Source: Thalassovita litoralis (GTDB lineage Bacteria > Pseudomonadota > Alphaproteobacteria > Rhodobacterales > Rhodobacteraceae). From it: 64,000 nucleotides of DNA. Under the pieces are notes generated by a model. The model made no database searches, was not told the origin of the DNA, and worked only from the letters and a program-made list of their open reading frames with translations. Position 1 is the first letter of the stretch, and each line of letters begins with the position of its first letter. A program made the translations under genes and the position numbers. This document shows positions 34,217 through 44,121 of the stretch, in pieces. The stretch is taken from the NCBI RefSeq assembly GCF_900182725.1, contig NZ_FXTO01000017.1:1-64000 (forward strand), written 5' to 3'.

Positions 34217-35980
34217 ATGAACCGGTTCATACTGACGGTCGCCGCAAGTTTTCTGGCAGCCACCACTGCCATTGCAGGCGTGACCGAGAACGATCTGAAC
34301 ACCGACCAGACCAACACGACACAGGTGGTCACAAACGGGATGGGACGGCATTTGCAGCGCTACAGCCCGCTGGAAACCCTGAACAAGGAAACCGTGAAAA
34401 ACCTGATGCCCGCGTGGGCGTTTTCGCTGGGCGGCGAAAAACAGCGCGGACAGGAAACCCAGCCGCTGATTTATGACGGCGTGATGTATATCACCGGGTC
34501 GTATTCGCGGCTGTATGCGATTGACGTACATACCGGCAAGGAACTGTGGCAATACGATGCCCGCCTGCCCGAAGGTATCCTGCCCTGCTGTGACGTGATC
34601 AACCGGGGCGCTGCGATTTTTGGCGATAACATCTATTTCGGCACGCTGGACGCGCGTCTGGTGGCGCTGGATCTGAAAACCGGCGATGTGAAATGGCGCA
34701 AGAAGATTGCCGATTACAAGGCCGGGTATTCCTATACCGCCGCCCCGCTGGTGGTGGATGGCAAGGTGATCGTGGGCAACTCTGGCGGTGAATTCGGGAT
34801 TGTCGGCACGGTTTACGCCTATGACGCCGCGAACGGCGATCTGGTTTGGACCCGCCCCATGATCGAAGGCCACATGGGGACGCTGAACGGCAAAGAATCC
34901 ACAATGACCGGCACGCTGAACGCAACATGGCCGGGCGATATGTGGAAAACCGGCGGCGGCGCGACATGGCTGGGCGGATCGTATGACGCGGACACCGATA
35001 CGCTGGTGTTTGGCGCGGGCAACCCGGCCCCGTGGAACAGCCACCTGCGCAATGCAGGCACCCCGACCGAGGGCAACAAGGGCGACAACCTGTATGCCGC
35101 CAGCCGCGTTGGGATCAATCCGGCAAACGGGGAAATCAAGTGGCACTATCAGACCACCCCACGCGAAGGCTGGGACTATGACGGCGTGAACGAAGTCGTC
35201 GCCTATACCGACCGTTCGGGGAACAAGCGTTTCGCCACGGCAGACCGCAACGGGTTCTTTTATGTGCTGAACCGCGAAGACGGCAAATTCGTCCGCGCCG
35301 CCCCGTTTGTCAAAGACATCACATGGGCCAGCGGGATTGATGACACCGGCCGCCCGATGTTCAACGAAGGCAACCGCCCCGGAAATCCGTCCGCCTCGGC
35401 CGATGGGAAAAAGGGCGAGGTGATCTTTGCCTCTCCGTCGTTCCTGGGGGGTAAGAACTGGATGCCGATGGCGTTCAGCCAGAAAACCGGGAATTTCTAT
35501 GTGCCATCGAATGAATGGGGCATGGATATCTGGAATGAACCGATCACCTATAAGAAAGGCGCCGCCTATCTGGGGGCCGGGTTCACCATCAAGCCCAACT
35601 ACGAGGATCACATCGGGTCGCTGAAAGCGATTGACCCCGACACCGGCGATTGGAAGTGGGAATATAAAAACGATGCCCCGCTGTGGGGTGGCGTGATGAC
35701 CACCGCAGGCGGTCTGGTGTTCTTTGGCACCCCCGAGGGCGAGTTTATCGCACTGGATGACGAAACCGGCGAAAAGCTGTGGTCGTTCCAGACCGGGTCC
35801 GGCATCGTGGGACAGCCCGTGACCTGGGAAATGGATGGCGAACAATATGTTTCGGTCGTGTCCGGCTGGGGTGGCGCGGTGCCGCTGTGGGGCGGCGAAG
35901 TCGCCAAGAAGGTGAACTACCTGAACCAGGGCGGCATGGTCTGGACATTCAAGCTGCCGAAACAACTGGCGATGCAATAA
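34217..35980 (+). CDS. exaF: Lanthanide-type PQQ-dependent alcohol dehydrogenase (ExaF/PedH-like)
   Basis: 587 residues. A periplasmic eight-bladed quinoprotein that oxidises primary alcohols and passes electrons to cytochrome c. The signal peptide ends at ATTAIA. Vicinal cysteines C124-C125 (ILPCCDV) form the family disulfide over PQQ. Metal ligands are E192 (GGEFG), N269 (GNPAPWN) and catalytic D320. D322, giving the D-Y-D of GWDYDGVNE, is the extra aspartate that marks lanthanide-dependent enzymes. Segments such as [15 protein letters not shown] and [15 protein letters not shown] resemble ExaF/PedH (ethanol type) more than XoxF. No pqq synthesis genes are in the window. Confidence 0.92.
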   Translation: MNRFILTVAASFLAATTAIAGVTENDLNTDQTNTTQVVTNGMGRHLQRYSPLETLNKETVKNLMPAWAFSLGGEKQRGQETQPLIYDGVMYITGSYSRLYAIDVHTGKELWQYDARLPEGILPCCDVINRGAAIFGDNIYFGTLDARLVALDLKTGDVKWRKKIADYKAGYSYTAAPLVVDGKVIVGNSGGEFGIVGTVYAYDAANGDLVWTRPMIEGHMGTLNGKESTMTGTLNATWPGDMWKTGGGATWLGGSYDADTDTLVFGAGNPAPWNSHLRNAGTPTEGNKGDNLYAASRVGINPANGEIKWHYQTTPREGWDYDGVNEVVAYTDRSGNKRFATADRNGFFYVLNREDGKFVRAAPFVKDITWASGIDDTGRPMFNEGNRPGNPSASADGKKGEVIFASPSFLGGKNWMPMAFSQKTGNFYVPSNEWGMDIWNEPITYKKGAAYLGAGFTIKPNYEDHIGSLKAIDPDTGDWKWEYKNDAPLWGGVMTTAGGLVFFGTPEGEFIALDDETGEKLWSFQTGSGIVGQPVTWEMDGEQYVSVVSGWGGAVPLWGGEVAKKVNYLNQGGMVWTFKLPKQLAMQ

Positions 35981-36004
35981 ACCACCGCACAACCTGAACA
36001 GATC

Positions 36005-36034
36005 ACGCGCGCCCTATCCGGGGCGCGCGTTTTG
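36005..36034 (+). terminator. Terminator of the alcohol dehydrogenase gene
   Basis: ACGCGCGCCC, loop TATCCG, GGGCGCGCGT (perfect 10 bp), then TTTGC. The T-tract is short. Confidence 0.75.
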
Positions 36035-36057
36035 CTATACGACCTTTAGGTATATAG
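36035..36057. promoter_or_regulatory. Variant operator motif before the response regulator gene
   Basis: CTATACGACCTTT directly followed by AGGTATATAG, an imperfect dyad that shares TACGACCTTT with the site before the dehydrogenase. It sits 43 bases before the regulator start, so autoregulation is possible. Confidence 0.45.
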
Positions 36058-36099
36058 GCCCGTGGCGGCCCGTTTGTTACCGTTTGTTAGCCCTTTTCC

Positions 36100-36819
36100 A
36101 TGACAGCAGCACAGACAGCGCGAATGACAGCCATGAGACCCCAGCACACATATATTGGCCGGACCTTTGAAACCGCCCTGATCGTCGACGATCACCCCCT
36201 GTTTTGCGACGCCTTGTCGATGACGCTGCGATCCAGCGCGGGGATTGGCCAAATCGACACGGCGGCCACGCTGGAACAGGCGATTGATCATATCGCGGCG
36301 CAGGGGGCGCCCGATGTGGTGGTGCTGGATCTGAACCTGCCGGATGTGAACGGGCTGGACGGGCTGGTGCGCATTCGCAATGCAACGGACAGCCCGATCG
36401 TGGTGGTGTCGTCAATGGCGGACAACCGGGTGATCAGCGGCGTGATCCATGCCGGGGCAAACGGGTTTGTCCCCAAGCACAGCCAGCGAGAGGTGTTTCA
36501 GGCCGCGTTCGACGTGTTGCGCAATGGTGGGATTTTCATTCCGGCGGGTTATGTGTTGCTGGACCGTGCCGCCAGCCCCAATCAGGCCGACACGCTGGAA
36601 CGGCTGGCCACGCTGACCAATCAGCAAGCCCGCATTCTGCAACTGATCTGCGAAGGCAAGCTGAACAAGCAAATCGCCTATGACCTGTCGATTGCCGAAA
36701 CCACGGTCAAGGCGCATGTCACCGCCATCATGCGGAAGCTGGGGGTCCAAAGCCGCACGCAAGCTGTGCTGATCGCCAAAGAGGCGAGCTTCACCAGCGT
36801 GTTGCAAGACCGCGCCTGA
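36100..36819 (+). CDS. NarL/LuxR-type response regulator (AgmR/EraR-like)
   Basis: 239 residues. The receiver domain (about 25-145) has the acidic pair DDH near residue 30, the phospho-acceptor D77 in VVVLDLNLPDVNG, and the K of FVPKHS. The C-terminal HTH (about 170-235) reads LTNQQARILQLICEGKLNKQIAYDLSIAETTVKAHVTAIMRKLG. This is the family of AgmR/EraR/PedR, which activate PQQ alcohol dehydrogenase genes in pseudomonads. It is the natural candidate to bind the motifs in this island. Start uncertain: ATGs at 36100, 36124 and 36133 all lack a good ribosome binding site. Confidence 0.9.
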   Translation: MTAAQTARMTAMRPQHTYIGRTFETALIVDDHPLFCDALSMTLRSSAGIGQIDTAATLEQAIDHIAAQGAPDVVVLDLNLPDVNGLDGLVRIRNATDSPIVVVSSMADNRVISGVIHAGANGFVPKHSQREVFQAAFDVLRNGGIFIPAGYVLLDRAASPNQADTLERLATLTNQQARILQLICEGKLNKQIAYDLSIAETTVKAHVTAIMRKLGVQSRTQAVLIAKEASFTSVLQDRA

Positions 36820-36861
36820 GGCGCGTACCATCCGTCAGGTTACCAAGGGGAGGAGTACCTG

Positions 36862-38043
36862 ATGCAACAAAGCAGCGACCTTTCGGGGGCGCTGGTTCGG
36901 GCGTGCGAAACCGGGGGACCGGATATCGTGCGCTCGGCCTGTGTAGAGGCTGCTGCGCCGGATGCGCTGCGGCAGCTTGCCCTGCATCTGCGGCCAAAGG
37001 ATTTGGAACTGGTGATCCTGTTCGTGTCCCCTCATGCGGATATTACAGCGGTGGCGGCAGACGCCGCCCGCGTCTTTGCCCCTGCGCGGGTGATCGGCTG
37101 CACCACCGCCGGGGAATTGTGCAGTCAGGGCTATTCCGAGGGGCAGATCGTCGCCGTGGGCCTGCCGCGCGAACATTTCTGCGCCCGCACCCTGCTGATC
37201 CGCGATCTGGACGATTACGACCAGCAAGACCTGATCGGCGATCTGATCCGGGGCCGCAACGACATGGCCCGCGAAACCCCTGACTGGATGTCGGAATGCG
37301 CGATGCTGCTGGTGGACGGGCTGACCATGCACGAGGACGAGCTGACCGCGCATCTGTCGATGGGCGTGGGTCCGGTGCCGCTGTTTGGCGGCAGCGCGGG
37401 CGATGGGGATCGGTTTGAACGCACCTTTGTGCTGCATGACGGTGTCGCTTATCGTAACGCGGCCATCGTGGTGCAATTGCGCACCGATTGCGAAATCGAG
37501 GTGTTCAACACCGACCACCTGCGCCCCACCGAAAAGCGCATGGTCGTGACCGGCGCAGACCCGGCCCGCCGGATCGTGCATGAAATCAACGCCGAACCCG
37601 CCGCCCGTGAATATGCGCGGATGCTGGGCAAAGACCCCGAACAACTGACCACGTTCACCTTTGCCGCGCATCCGGTTGTGGTGCGGATTGGCGGCAAACA
37701 TCATGTGCGGTCCATTCAGCGGGTCGAACCGAATGGCGATCTGGTGTTCTTTTCCGCCATTGACGAAGGGGTGGTTCTGACGCTGGCGGACTCGACCGAT
37801 ATGGTACAACATCTGGAAGGCCAGCTAGCGGCGCTGAATGAACGTGGCAAACCGGATTCGATCATCGCCTTTGACTGCGTTTTTCGCCGGATGGAGGCCG
37901 AGCAACGCCAACAGGCCGGGCAGCTTTCCAATCTTTTGGCGCAATATAATGTGGTGGGCCTGTCCACCTATGGCGAACAGATCAATTCGCGCCATGTGAA
38001 CCAAACGCTGACCGGCGTTGCCATCTATCCCCCAAAGGCCTGA
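36862..38043 (+). CDS. FIST-domain sensory protein
   Basis: 393 residues. The N-terminal FIST domain shows DLELVILFVSPHADITAVA and RVIGCTTAGELCSQGYSEGQIVAVGL; the FIST-C part contains VGPVPLFGGSAGDGDRFERTFV and a C-terminal FDCVFRRMEAE and VGLSTYGEQINSRHVNQT. FIST domains are thought to bind small ligands such as amino acids and act with kinases. It lies between a response regulator and a hybrid kinase, with only 5 bases to the kinase gene, so it probably supplies the signal input. No membrane segment is seen, so it should be cytoplasmic. Confidence 0.9.
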   Translation: MQQSSDLSGALVRACETGGPDIVRSACVEAAAPDALRQLALHLRPKDLELVILFVSPHADITAVAADAARVFAPARVIGCTTAGELCSQGYSEGQIVAVGLPREHFCARTLLIRDLDDYDQQDLIGDLIRGRNDMARETPDWMSECAMLLVDGLTMHEDELTAHLSMGVGPVPLFGGSAGDGDRFERTFVLHDGVAYRNAAIVVQLRTDCEIEVFNTDHLRPTEKRMVVTGADPARRIVHEINAEPAAREYARMLGKDPEQLTTFTFAAHPVVVRIGGKHHVRSIQRVEPNGDLVFFSAIDEGVVLTLADSTDMVQHLEGQLAALNERGKPDSIIAFDCVFRRMEAEQRQQAGQLSNLLAQYNVVGLSTYGEQINSRHVNQTLTGVAIYPPKA

Positions 38044-38048
38044 CTGCC

Positions 38049-40259
38049 ATGACCCCGGACCTGATCGACAGCAACGATTCACTGGAACGGCAGAACGAAA
38101 AACTGCTGAGAATCGTGTCCACCCTGATGCGGCGGGTGGAACAGGATATTGATTCTTCGGGCGTGGCCTATACCCAGTTTCAACGCGCCGTGATGCTGGA
38201 GGACGAAGTTCGCGCCCGCACCCGCGATTTGGGCCGGGCGCTGGACCTGTTGAATGAATCCAACGCCAAGCTGGCGATTGCCAATCAGGAAACCGAAGCC
38301 GCCCGCGCCGATCTGGCGAATGCGATTGAAACGGTTCAGGAAGGCTTCGCGCTGTTTGACGCCCGCGAAAAGATGGTGATGTGTAACAGCCGCTTCGGGA
38401 TGCACATGGGCGACATCCGCGAGGCGCTGAAACCGGGGCTGAGTTTTCGTGATTATGTGCGCAAGATCAGCCAATCGCGCTATTTATCCCTGCCCCCCGG
38501 TGAAACCGCCGCCACATGGGAAGCCCGCCGGATGGAGCGGCACAAGGACAGCAGCGTGATTTTCAATGTGCGCCTGACCGGCAAGCGTTGGATTCAGGTC
38601 AGCGAACATCGCACCGCCTCGGGTGGGACGGTGATCTTGCAAACCGATGTGACAGATATTGTGCGGCTGGAACGGCAGGAACGCGAACGGCTGATTGACG
38701 ATCAGGCGCGGCTGATCCGGGCCACGCTGGAACATCTGCGCCAGGGCGTGTGCATCTTTGACAGTTTCGGGCGGCTGGTGGGCTGGAACCACCGGGTCAG
38801 CGAATTGCTATCGGTGCAGGTGAAGCGGTTCCAACTGGGCAGCAAATTTGCCACCATCGTGGATCATTTCCGCCAATCTTATACGTTTTCGGACGGGATC
38901 ACCCCGGATTATATCGTCCAATGGTCCGAAGAAGAGGACACCCCGCGCATCCCGCTGTCCTTTGAAATTCAGCGCGGGCTGGATGTGACGCTGGCGGTGT
39001 TCATGCAGGAAATGCCCGACAAGGGGTTCGTGATCAGCTTCACCGACATCACCGCCGAACGCGCCGCCATCCGCGCCATGACCGAAGCGAAAGAGTCGCT
39101 GGAACATCGGGTTTTTGAACGCACGCTGGAACTGGAAGACGCGCTGGCCGAGGCAGAGCGCGCCAATGCGTCCAAATCCCGGTTTGTGGCAGCGGCCAGT
39201 CATGACCTGTTGCAACCGCTTTCGGCGGCCAAGCTGTATGTCGCATCGCTGGAAAATGACATCACCGACGCGGAACCCAAAACCCTGCTGAGCAAGGCCA
39301 GCAACGCCTTGCAAAGCGTGGAAAATATTCTGGGGGCATTGCTGGATATTTCCAAACTGGATTCCGGGCTGGCTCATACGCATATTTCCAACGTCAATCT
39401 GGGCATGATGCTGCGGCAACTGGACGATGAAATGCGTCCGACCGGCGTGGCCAAGGGACTGGATTTCCGCGTGGTCCATACCCGCGCCGAAGTATCCAGC
39501 GATGCCACCTATTTGCGGCGTATCCTGCAAAACCTGATGTCAAACGCGCTGCGCTATACCGCGCGGGGCAAGGTGCTGGTGGGGTTGCGCCACCTGCCCG
39601 GCAAGGTCCGGGTCGAGGTGTGGGATACCGGCCCCGGCATCCCCGAAGATGAACAGGACCGCATATTTGGCGAATTCCAGCGCCTGAACGCCACCGCCAG
39701 CGCCGCCGACGGTATGGGGCTGGGGCTGGCGATTGTGGACCGGGCCTGTGCCTTGCTTCAGCATCCGCTGATACTGCGGTCTGAACTGGGGCGCGGCACG
39801 GTGTTTTCCGTGGAATTGCCGCTGGCGCGATCACAGCCCACCCAACCGCAACCGGCCGGGTTCGGGTGCCGCCCCCTGCCCTATGACGTCAGCAATCTGG
39901 TGGTGTTGCTGATCGAAAATGATGACGAGCTGCGCAACGCGCTGACGATCACGATGGAACAATGGTCTGTCGATGTGCTGACCTGCAAAAGCGGCCAAGA
40001 GGCGCTGGACCTGCTGGACGAAATCGACATGGCCCCGGATGTGATCGTGGCGGATTACCAACTGGACGATGGCGAAGACGGGCTGGATGCCATTCGCCGC
40101 CTGCGCGACCGCTGCGGCATGGTGCCTGCCTGTATCATATCGGCCAATCGTTCAACGGAACTGGTGCAGGACTGCGCCCAAAGCGGCCTGCCCCTAATGT
40201 ATAAACCGATTGAACCGGCGCAGCTTCGCAATTTCCTGCGCCATCCCGCACAGGTGTGA
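38049..40259 (+). CDS. Hybrid sensor histidine kinase (NahK/ErcS'-like)
   Basis: 736 residues, no membrane segments, so cytoplasmic. Order: N-terminal coiled coil (about 10-95), two PAS-7-type domains (about 95-205 and 225-335), a coiled coil, the HisKA domain with H385 in AAASHDLLQPLSAAK, an ATPase domain with N-box NLMSNALRYT, G1 DTGPGIP and G2 GMGLGLAI, and a C-terminal receiver with D669 in VIVADYQLDDG. Architecture and H-box resemble NahK/ErcS' kinases, part of the ethanol oxidation control network in Pseudomonas aeruginosa. It forms one unit with the FIST gene. Confidence 0.92.
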   Translation: MTPDLIDSNDSLERQNEKLLRIVSTLMRRVEQDIDSSGVAYTQFQRAVMLEDEVRARTRDLGRALDLLNESNAKLAIANQETEAARADLANAIETVQEGFALFDAREKMVMCNSRFGMHMGDIREALKPGLSFRDYVRKISQSRYLSLPPGETAATWEARRMERHKDSSVIFNVRLTGKRWIQVSEHRTASGGTVILQTDVTDIVRLERQERERLIDDQARLIRATLEHLRQGVCIFDSFGRLVGWNHRVSELLSVQVKRFQLGSKFATIVDHFRQSYTFSDGITPDYIVQWSEEEDTPRIPLSFEIQRGLDVTLAVFMQEMPDKGFVISFTDITAERAAIRAMTEAKESLEHRVFERTLELEDALAEAERANASKSRFVAAASHDLLQPLSAAKLYVASLENDITDAEPKTLLSKASNALQSVENILGALLDISKLDSGLAHTHISNVNLGMMLRQLDDEMRPTGVAKGLDFRVVHTRAEVSSDATYLRRILQNLMSNALRYTARGKVLVGLRHLPGKVRVEVWDTGPGIPEDEQDRIFGEFQRLNATASAADGMGLGLAIVDRACALLQHPLILRSELGRGTVFSVELPLARSQPTQPQPAGFGCRPLPYDVSNLVVLLIENDDELRNALTITMEQWSVDVLTCKSGQEALDLLDEIDMAPDVIVADYQLDDGEDGLDAIRRLRDRCGMVPACIISANRSTELVQDCAQSGLPLMYKPIEPAQLRNFLRHPAQV

Positions 40260-40296
40260 TTGCGGCCCCTTCACCGCAAAAAGCGCGCTTTAGAAC

Positions 40297-40941
40297 TCAC
40301 TGGGGATCAGGATGGGCTGCCCTGAACCGGGCCAATTCCCGTTCAGACGGATTTTGCCCGGTATAGGTTTTGACATAGTCGGGCATCCGCTCCATCCGCG
40401 TTGCCATATCCTCTTGTACCTGAAGCGAGATATAGCCGATCTGCACCAGATACACCGTTCGCGCGCGGACATCGGCCTCTTTGTGGTCAAACCCGAAGCG
40501 GATGAACATGCGTTGGATCGCATCCAGCCGCACCGCGTCAGCGGCATTGACCCGCGCGGCAACCGCTTCGTCCTGATGCGCCCAGCCCCGCACGGCCAGA
40601 TCGAACCGCGACCGGAACGGGCCATCATCCAGAAAGATGCCAATCAGGTTCAGCACCGCTTCGGATATGGTTTCGGCATAGGCTTCGGTCGCGGCGACAA
40701 GGCTGCCGGTGTTGGTGGTTTCCCAGCGTTCCAGCAGCGCATCCAGCAGCGCGGCGCGATCTTTGAAGAACCAGTAAAAACTGGTGCGGGACAGGTCCAA
40801 CTGGCTGGCAAGTGGCTGGATTTTCACCGCGTCCAGACCGGAATCAACAAACGCATTTTGCGCCGCGTCCAGCCACAGGTCTTTTGATCCGCGCCACCCG
40901 GTTGCGTTTTCGCCTGATGCATCTGTTTTTGCCTGTGTCAT
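40297..40941 (-). CDS. TetR-family regulator, divergent from the demethylase operon
   Basis: 214 residues. The N-terminal HTH (about 20-65) reads LDAAQNAFVDSGLDAVKIQPLASQLDLSRTSFYWFFKDRAALLDALL, the TetR pattern. The C-terminal ligand domain is helical with no cysteine pair. It is divergent from the operon starting at 41058, with a dyad between them, so it probably represses that operon until a substrate binds. It is convergent with the kinase gene. Confidence 0.9.
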   Translation of the reverse strand: MTQAKTDASGENATGWRGSKDLWLDAAQNAFVDSGLDAVKIQPLASQLDLSRTSFYWFFKDRAALLDALLERWETTNTGSLVAATEAYAETISEAVLNLIGIFLDDGPFRSRFDLAVRGWAHQDEAVAARVNAADAVRLDAIQRMFIRFGFDHKEADVRARTVYLVQIGYISLQVQEDMATRMERMPDYVKTYTGQNPSERELARFRAAHPDPQ

Positions 40942-41007
40942 GGCCTTGAACTTACGCGGTTATTTTAGGTTTCGCAATAAAATAGACAGCAGTGAATGAA
41001 AACTTGA

Positions 41008-41026
41008 CAGATATGTACATTATCTG
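41008..41026. promoter_or_regulatory. Candidate TetR operator
   Basis: CAGATA-TGTACAT-TATCTG, perfect 6-base arms. It overlaps a TTGACA (-35) at 41004-41009 in front of the flavoprotein gene, so a protein bound here would block the promoter. Confidence 0.6.
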
Positions 41027-41057
41027 GAATCCTCTTTTCAACAAGACGGAGCATCCC

Positions 41058-43103
41058 ATGTCCAACGATCCCCTACTTCAGCCCTATCAGTTGAAACACC
41101 TGACCCTGCGCAACCGGATCATGACCACCAGCCATGAACCCGCCTATCCCGAAGACGGGATGCCCAAGGCGCGTTATGCCGCCTATCACGCGGAACGCGC
41201 CAAGGCCGGTGTGGCGCTGGCCATGACCGCAGGCAGCGCCGCCGTGTCCAAGGACAGCCCGCCGGTGTTCAACAACATCCTGGCCTACAAGGACGAGGTG
41301 GTGCCGTGGATCAAACAACTGACCGATGCCTGCCACGATCATGGCTGTGCGGTGATGATCCAGCTCACCCACCTTGGCCGCCGCACCGGATGGAACAAGG
41401 GCAACTGGCTGCCGTCGGTTTCGTCGTCCAAACACCGCGAACCGGCGCACCGCGCCTTTCCCAAACTGGCCGAGGATTGGGATATCGAACGCATCATCAC
41501 CGATTTCGCAGATGCCACCGAACGGATGAAGGCCGGGGGCATGGACGGGATCGAATTGCAGATCTACGGGCACCTGCTGGATCAATTCTGGTCGCCCATC
41601 ACCAACGATCTGGATGGCCCCTATGGCGGGCAAACGCTGGACAGCCGAATGAAGATGCTGATGGATGTGCTGGGCGGCATCCGCAAACGCGTGGGCGATG
41701 ATTTCATCGTGGGGGTTCGCTATACCGCCGATGAAATGCAGGATCGCGGCATCACCCCCGAAGAAGGGATCGAAATTTCCAAGCGGCTAAAAGACAGCGG
41801 CATGGTGGATTTCCTGAACGTGGTGCGCGGGCGCATTCACACGGACCCGGCGATGACGGATATGATCCCGGTTCAGGGCATGAAAAACGCGCCGCATCTG
41901 GATTTTGCTGGCGCGGTGCGGGCTGCCACGGGAATGCCCACCTTCCACGCGGCAAAAATCCCCGATGTCGCCACGGCGCGCCATGCCGTTGCCTCGGGGC
42001 TGCTGGATATGGTGGGGATGACGCGGGCGCATATGGCCGATCCGCATGTGGTGCGCAAAATCATCGAAGGGCGCGAGGATGATATTCGCCCCTGCGTTGG
42101 CGCCACCTATTGTCTGGACCGGATTTATCAGGCGGGCGAGGCCCTGTGCATCCACAACGCCGCCACGGGCCGCGAACTGTCCATGCCGCATGACATCACC
42201 CCGGCAGAGACCCGCAAAAAGGTGGTGATCGTCGGCGCAGGCCCGGCAGGGCTGGAAGCCGCCCGTGTTGCCGCCGAACGTGGCCATGACGTCACCGTGT
42301 TCGAAGCCCAGCCCGATCCCGGCGGGCAAATCCGCCTGACAGCACAAAACCCGCGCCGCCGCGAAATGATCAGCATCATCGACTGGCGCATGGCCCAATG
42401 CGCGGCCCGTGACGTGGAATTCCGCTTCAACACTTGGGCCGAGGCGGATGACATCACCGCCCTGAACCCCGATGTGGTGGTGGTCGCCACCGGCGGGATG
42501 CCCAATGTGGAACTGTATGAAACCGGCAAGGATCAGGATCTGGTCACGACCGCATGGGACATCATCGCGGGCGATGTGAAACCCGGCCAGAACGTGCTGA
42601 TCTATGACGAAAGCGGCGACCACCCTGCCCTGATGGCCGCTGAAACCGCCGCCAATGCAGGCAGCAAGGTCGAGGTCATGACCCCAGACCGCGTATTTGC
42701 ACCGGACATCATGGCGATGAACCTTGTGCCCTATATGCGCGCGCTTCAGGACAAGGATGTGACATTCACCGTCACCCGCCGCCTGTTGGATGTCAGCCGC
42801 GATGGCAATCAGCTAAAGGCGAAAATCGGCACGGATTACAGCGATTTCACCAGCGAAAAGACCTATGATCAGGTAGTGGTGAACTATGGCACGCTGCCCT
42901 TGGACGATCTGTATTTCGATCTGAAACCGCTGTCATCAAACGGGGGCGCGGTGGATTACGATGCCCTGATCGACGGACAGACACAGGACGTTGTGCGCAA
43001 TGCAGACGGCGCGTTCAAGCTGTACCGCATCGGCGATGCCGTCAGCGCCCGCAACACCCACGCGGCAATCTATGACGCGCTGCGCCTGATGAAGGACATC
43101 TGA
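41058..43103 (+). CDS. TMADH-like flavoprotein, probable N-methylproline demethylase
   Basis: 681 residues. The N-terminal FMN barrel (about 1-335) belongs to the old yellow enzyme/trimethylamine dehydrogenase group, and the C-terminal part binds a second flavin ([30 protein letters not shown]). The iron-sulfur motif is C346-x2-A349-x2-C352-x11-C364: the second of the four TMADH cysteines is alanine. This pattern recurs in secondary-amine demethylases acting on dimethylglycine, N-methylproline or hydroxyproline betaine products, as I recall the family. Start at 41058 with AAGACGGAG upstream. First gene of a tight four-gene operon. Confidence 0.85.
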   Translation: MSNDPLLQPYQLKHLTLRNRIMTTSHEPAYPEDGMPKARYAAYHAERAKAGVALAMTAGSAAVSKDSPPVFNNILAYKDEVVPWIKQLTDACHDHGCAVMIQLTHLGRRTGWNKGNWLPSVSSSKHREPAHRAFPKLAEDWDIERIITDFADATERMKAGGMDGIELQIYGHLLDQFWSPITNDLDGPYGGQTLDSRMKMLMDVLGGIRKRVGDDFIVGVRYTADEMQDRGITPEEGIEISKRLKDSGMVDFLNVVRGRIHTDPAMTDMIPVQGMKNAPHLDFAGAVRAATGMPTFHAAKIPDVATARHAVASGLLDMVGMTRAHMADPHVVRKIIEGREDDIRPCVGATYCLDRIYQAGEALCIHNAATGRELSMPHDITPAETRKKVVIVGAGPAGLEAARVAAERGHDVTVFEAQPDPGGQIRLTAQNPRRREMISIIDWRMAQCAARDVEFRFNTWAEADDITALNPDVVVVATGGMPNVELYETGKDQDLVTTAWDIIAGDVKPGQNVLIYDESGDHPALMAAETAANAGSKVEVMTPDRVFAPDIMAMNLVPYMRALQDKDVTFTVTRRLLDVSRDGNQLKAKIGTDYSDFTSEKTYDQVVVNYGTLPLDDLYFDLKPLSSNGGAVDYDALIDGQTQDVVRNADGAFKLYRIGDAVSARNTHAAIYDALRLMKDI

Positions 43104-43104
43104 C

Positions 43105-44121
43105 ATGCGCAGCACCAAAACCGTTCACGTCATTTCCTGCCATGCCGAGGGCGAAGTTGGGGACGTGATCGTGGGGGGCGTTACCCCGCCCCCCGGTGCA
43201 ACCCTGTGGGACCAACGCAAATGGATTGCGCAGGATGAAACCCTGCGCAATTTCGTTCTGAATGAACCGCGGGGCGGTGTGTTCCGGCATGTAAATCTGC
43301 TGGTGCCGCCCAAACACCCGGACGCCGATGCCGCCTTTATCATCATGGAACCCGAAGACACCCCGCCCATGTCCGGGTCCAATTCCATCTGTGTGTCTAC
43401 CGTGTTGCTGGATGGCGGGATCATTCCAATGGTGGAACCCGTCACTGAACTGACGCTGGAAGCCCCCGGCGGGCTGGTCCGGGTGCGGGCCGATTGTGCG
43501 AACGGTAAGGCGCAGCGGATCACCGTGCAAAACCTGCCCTCTTTCGCGCAACATCTGGATGCAAAGTTAGAGGTCGCGGGACTGGGCACGATTACCATCG
43601 ACACCGCATTTGGCGGCGATAGTTTCGTGCTGGTCGACGCCCCCGCGCTGGGATTTTCGATCACCCCCGACGAAGCCGCCGATCTGGCCCGCCTTGGTGT
43701 GAAAATCACCAATGCCGCGAATGAACAACTGGGGTTCAGCCACCCCACCAATCCCGATTGGACGCATATCAGCTTTTGCGGGTTCGTGACGCCGGTGCAA
43801 AACGGCCAGACCCGCCACGCCGTTGCCATTCAGCCCGGCAAGATTGACCGGTCCCCCACCGGAACCTGTGTTTCCGCCCGGATGGCGGTCATGGCGGCGC
43901 GGGGGCAAATGGCGGTTGGCGATGGGCTGGAATGCCGCTCTATCATCGACAGCCGATTTGACGGGCGCATTGCGGGGACTGTCGACCTGAACGGAACCCC
44001 GGCCATTATCCCTGAAATATCAGGGCGGGGCTGGATCACGGGCATTCATCAACACATGCTGGACCCGGATGACCCGTGGCCCGGCGGATATAAACTCAGC
44101 GACACTTGGGGGGTAAAATGA
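43105..44121 (+). CDS. Proline-racemase-family protein with Ser/Thr active-site pair
   Basis: 338 residues. The family includes proline racemases, 4-hydroxyproline epimerases (two catalytic cysteines) and trans-3-hydroxyproline dehydratases (Cys/Thr). Here the first site reads [13 protein letters not shown], with S90 at the first cysteine position, and the second reads [11 protein letters not shown], with T252 at the second. Neither catalytic cysteine is therefore in place, which excludes the ordinary two-cysteine racemase mechanism. It might act as a dehydratase or lyase on a proline derivative, or have another function. It is one base after the flavoprotein gene and overlaps the next gene by 4 bases. 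Confidence 0.85.
   Translation: MRSTKTVHVISCHAEGEVGDVIVGGVTPPPGATLWDQRKWIAQDETLRNFVLNEPRGGVFRHVNLLVPPKHPDADAAFIIMEPEDTPPMSGSNSICVSTVLLDGGIIPMVEPVTELTLEAPGGLVRVRADCANGKAQRITVQNLPSFAQHLDAKLEVAGLGTITIDTAFGGDSFVLVDAPALGFSITPDEAADLARLGVKITNAANEQLGFSHPTNPDWTHISFCGFVTPVQNGQTRHAVAIQPGKIDRSPTGTCVSARMAVMAARGQMAVGDGLECRSIIDSRFDGRIAGTVDLNGTPAIIPEISGRGWITGIHQHMLDPDDPWPGGYKLSDTWGVK

Noticed and set aside
34088-35992. Minus-strand open frame of 634 codons
   Set aside because: It is the antisense of the alcohol dehydrogenase gene, which has a clear family match; the translation has no recognisable domain and skewed composition.
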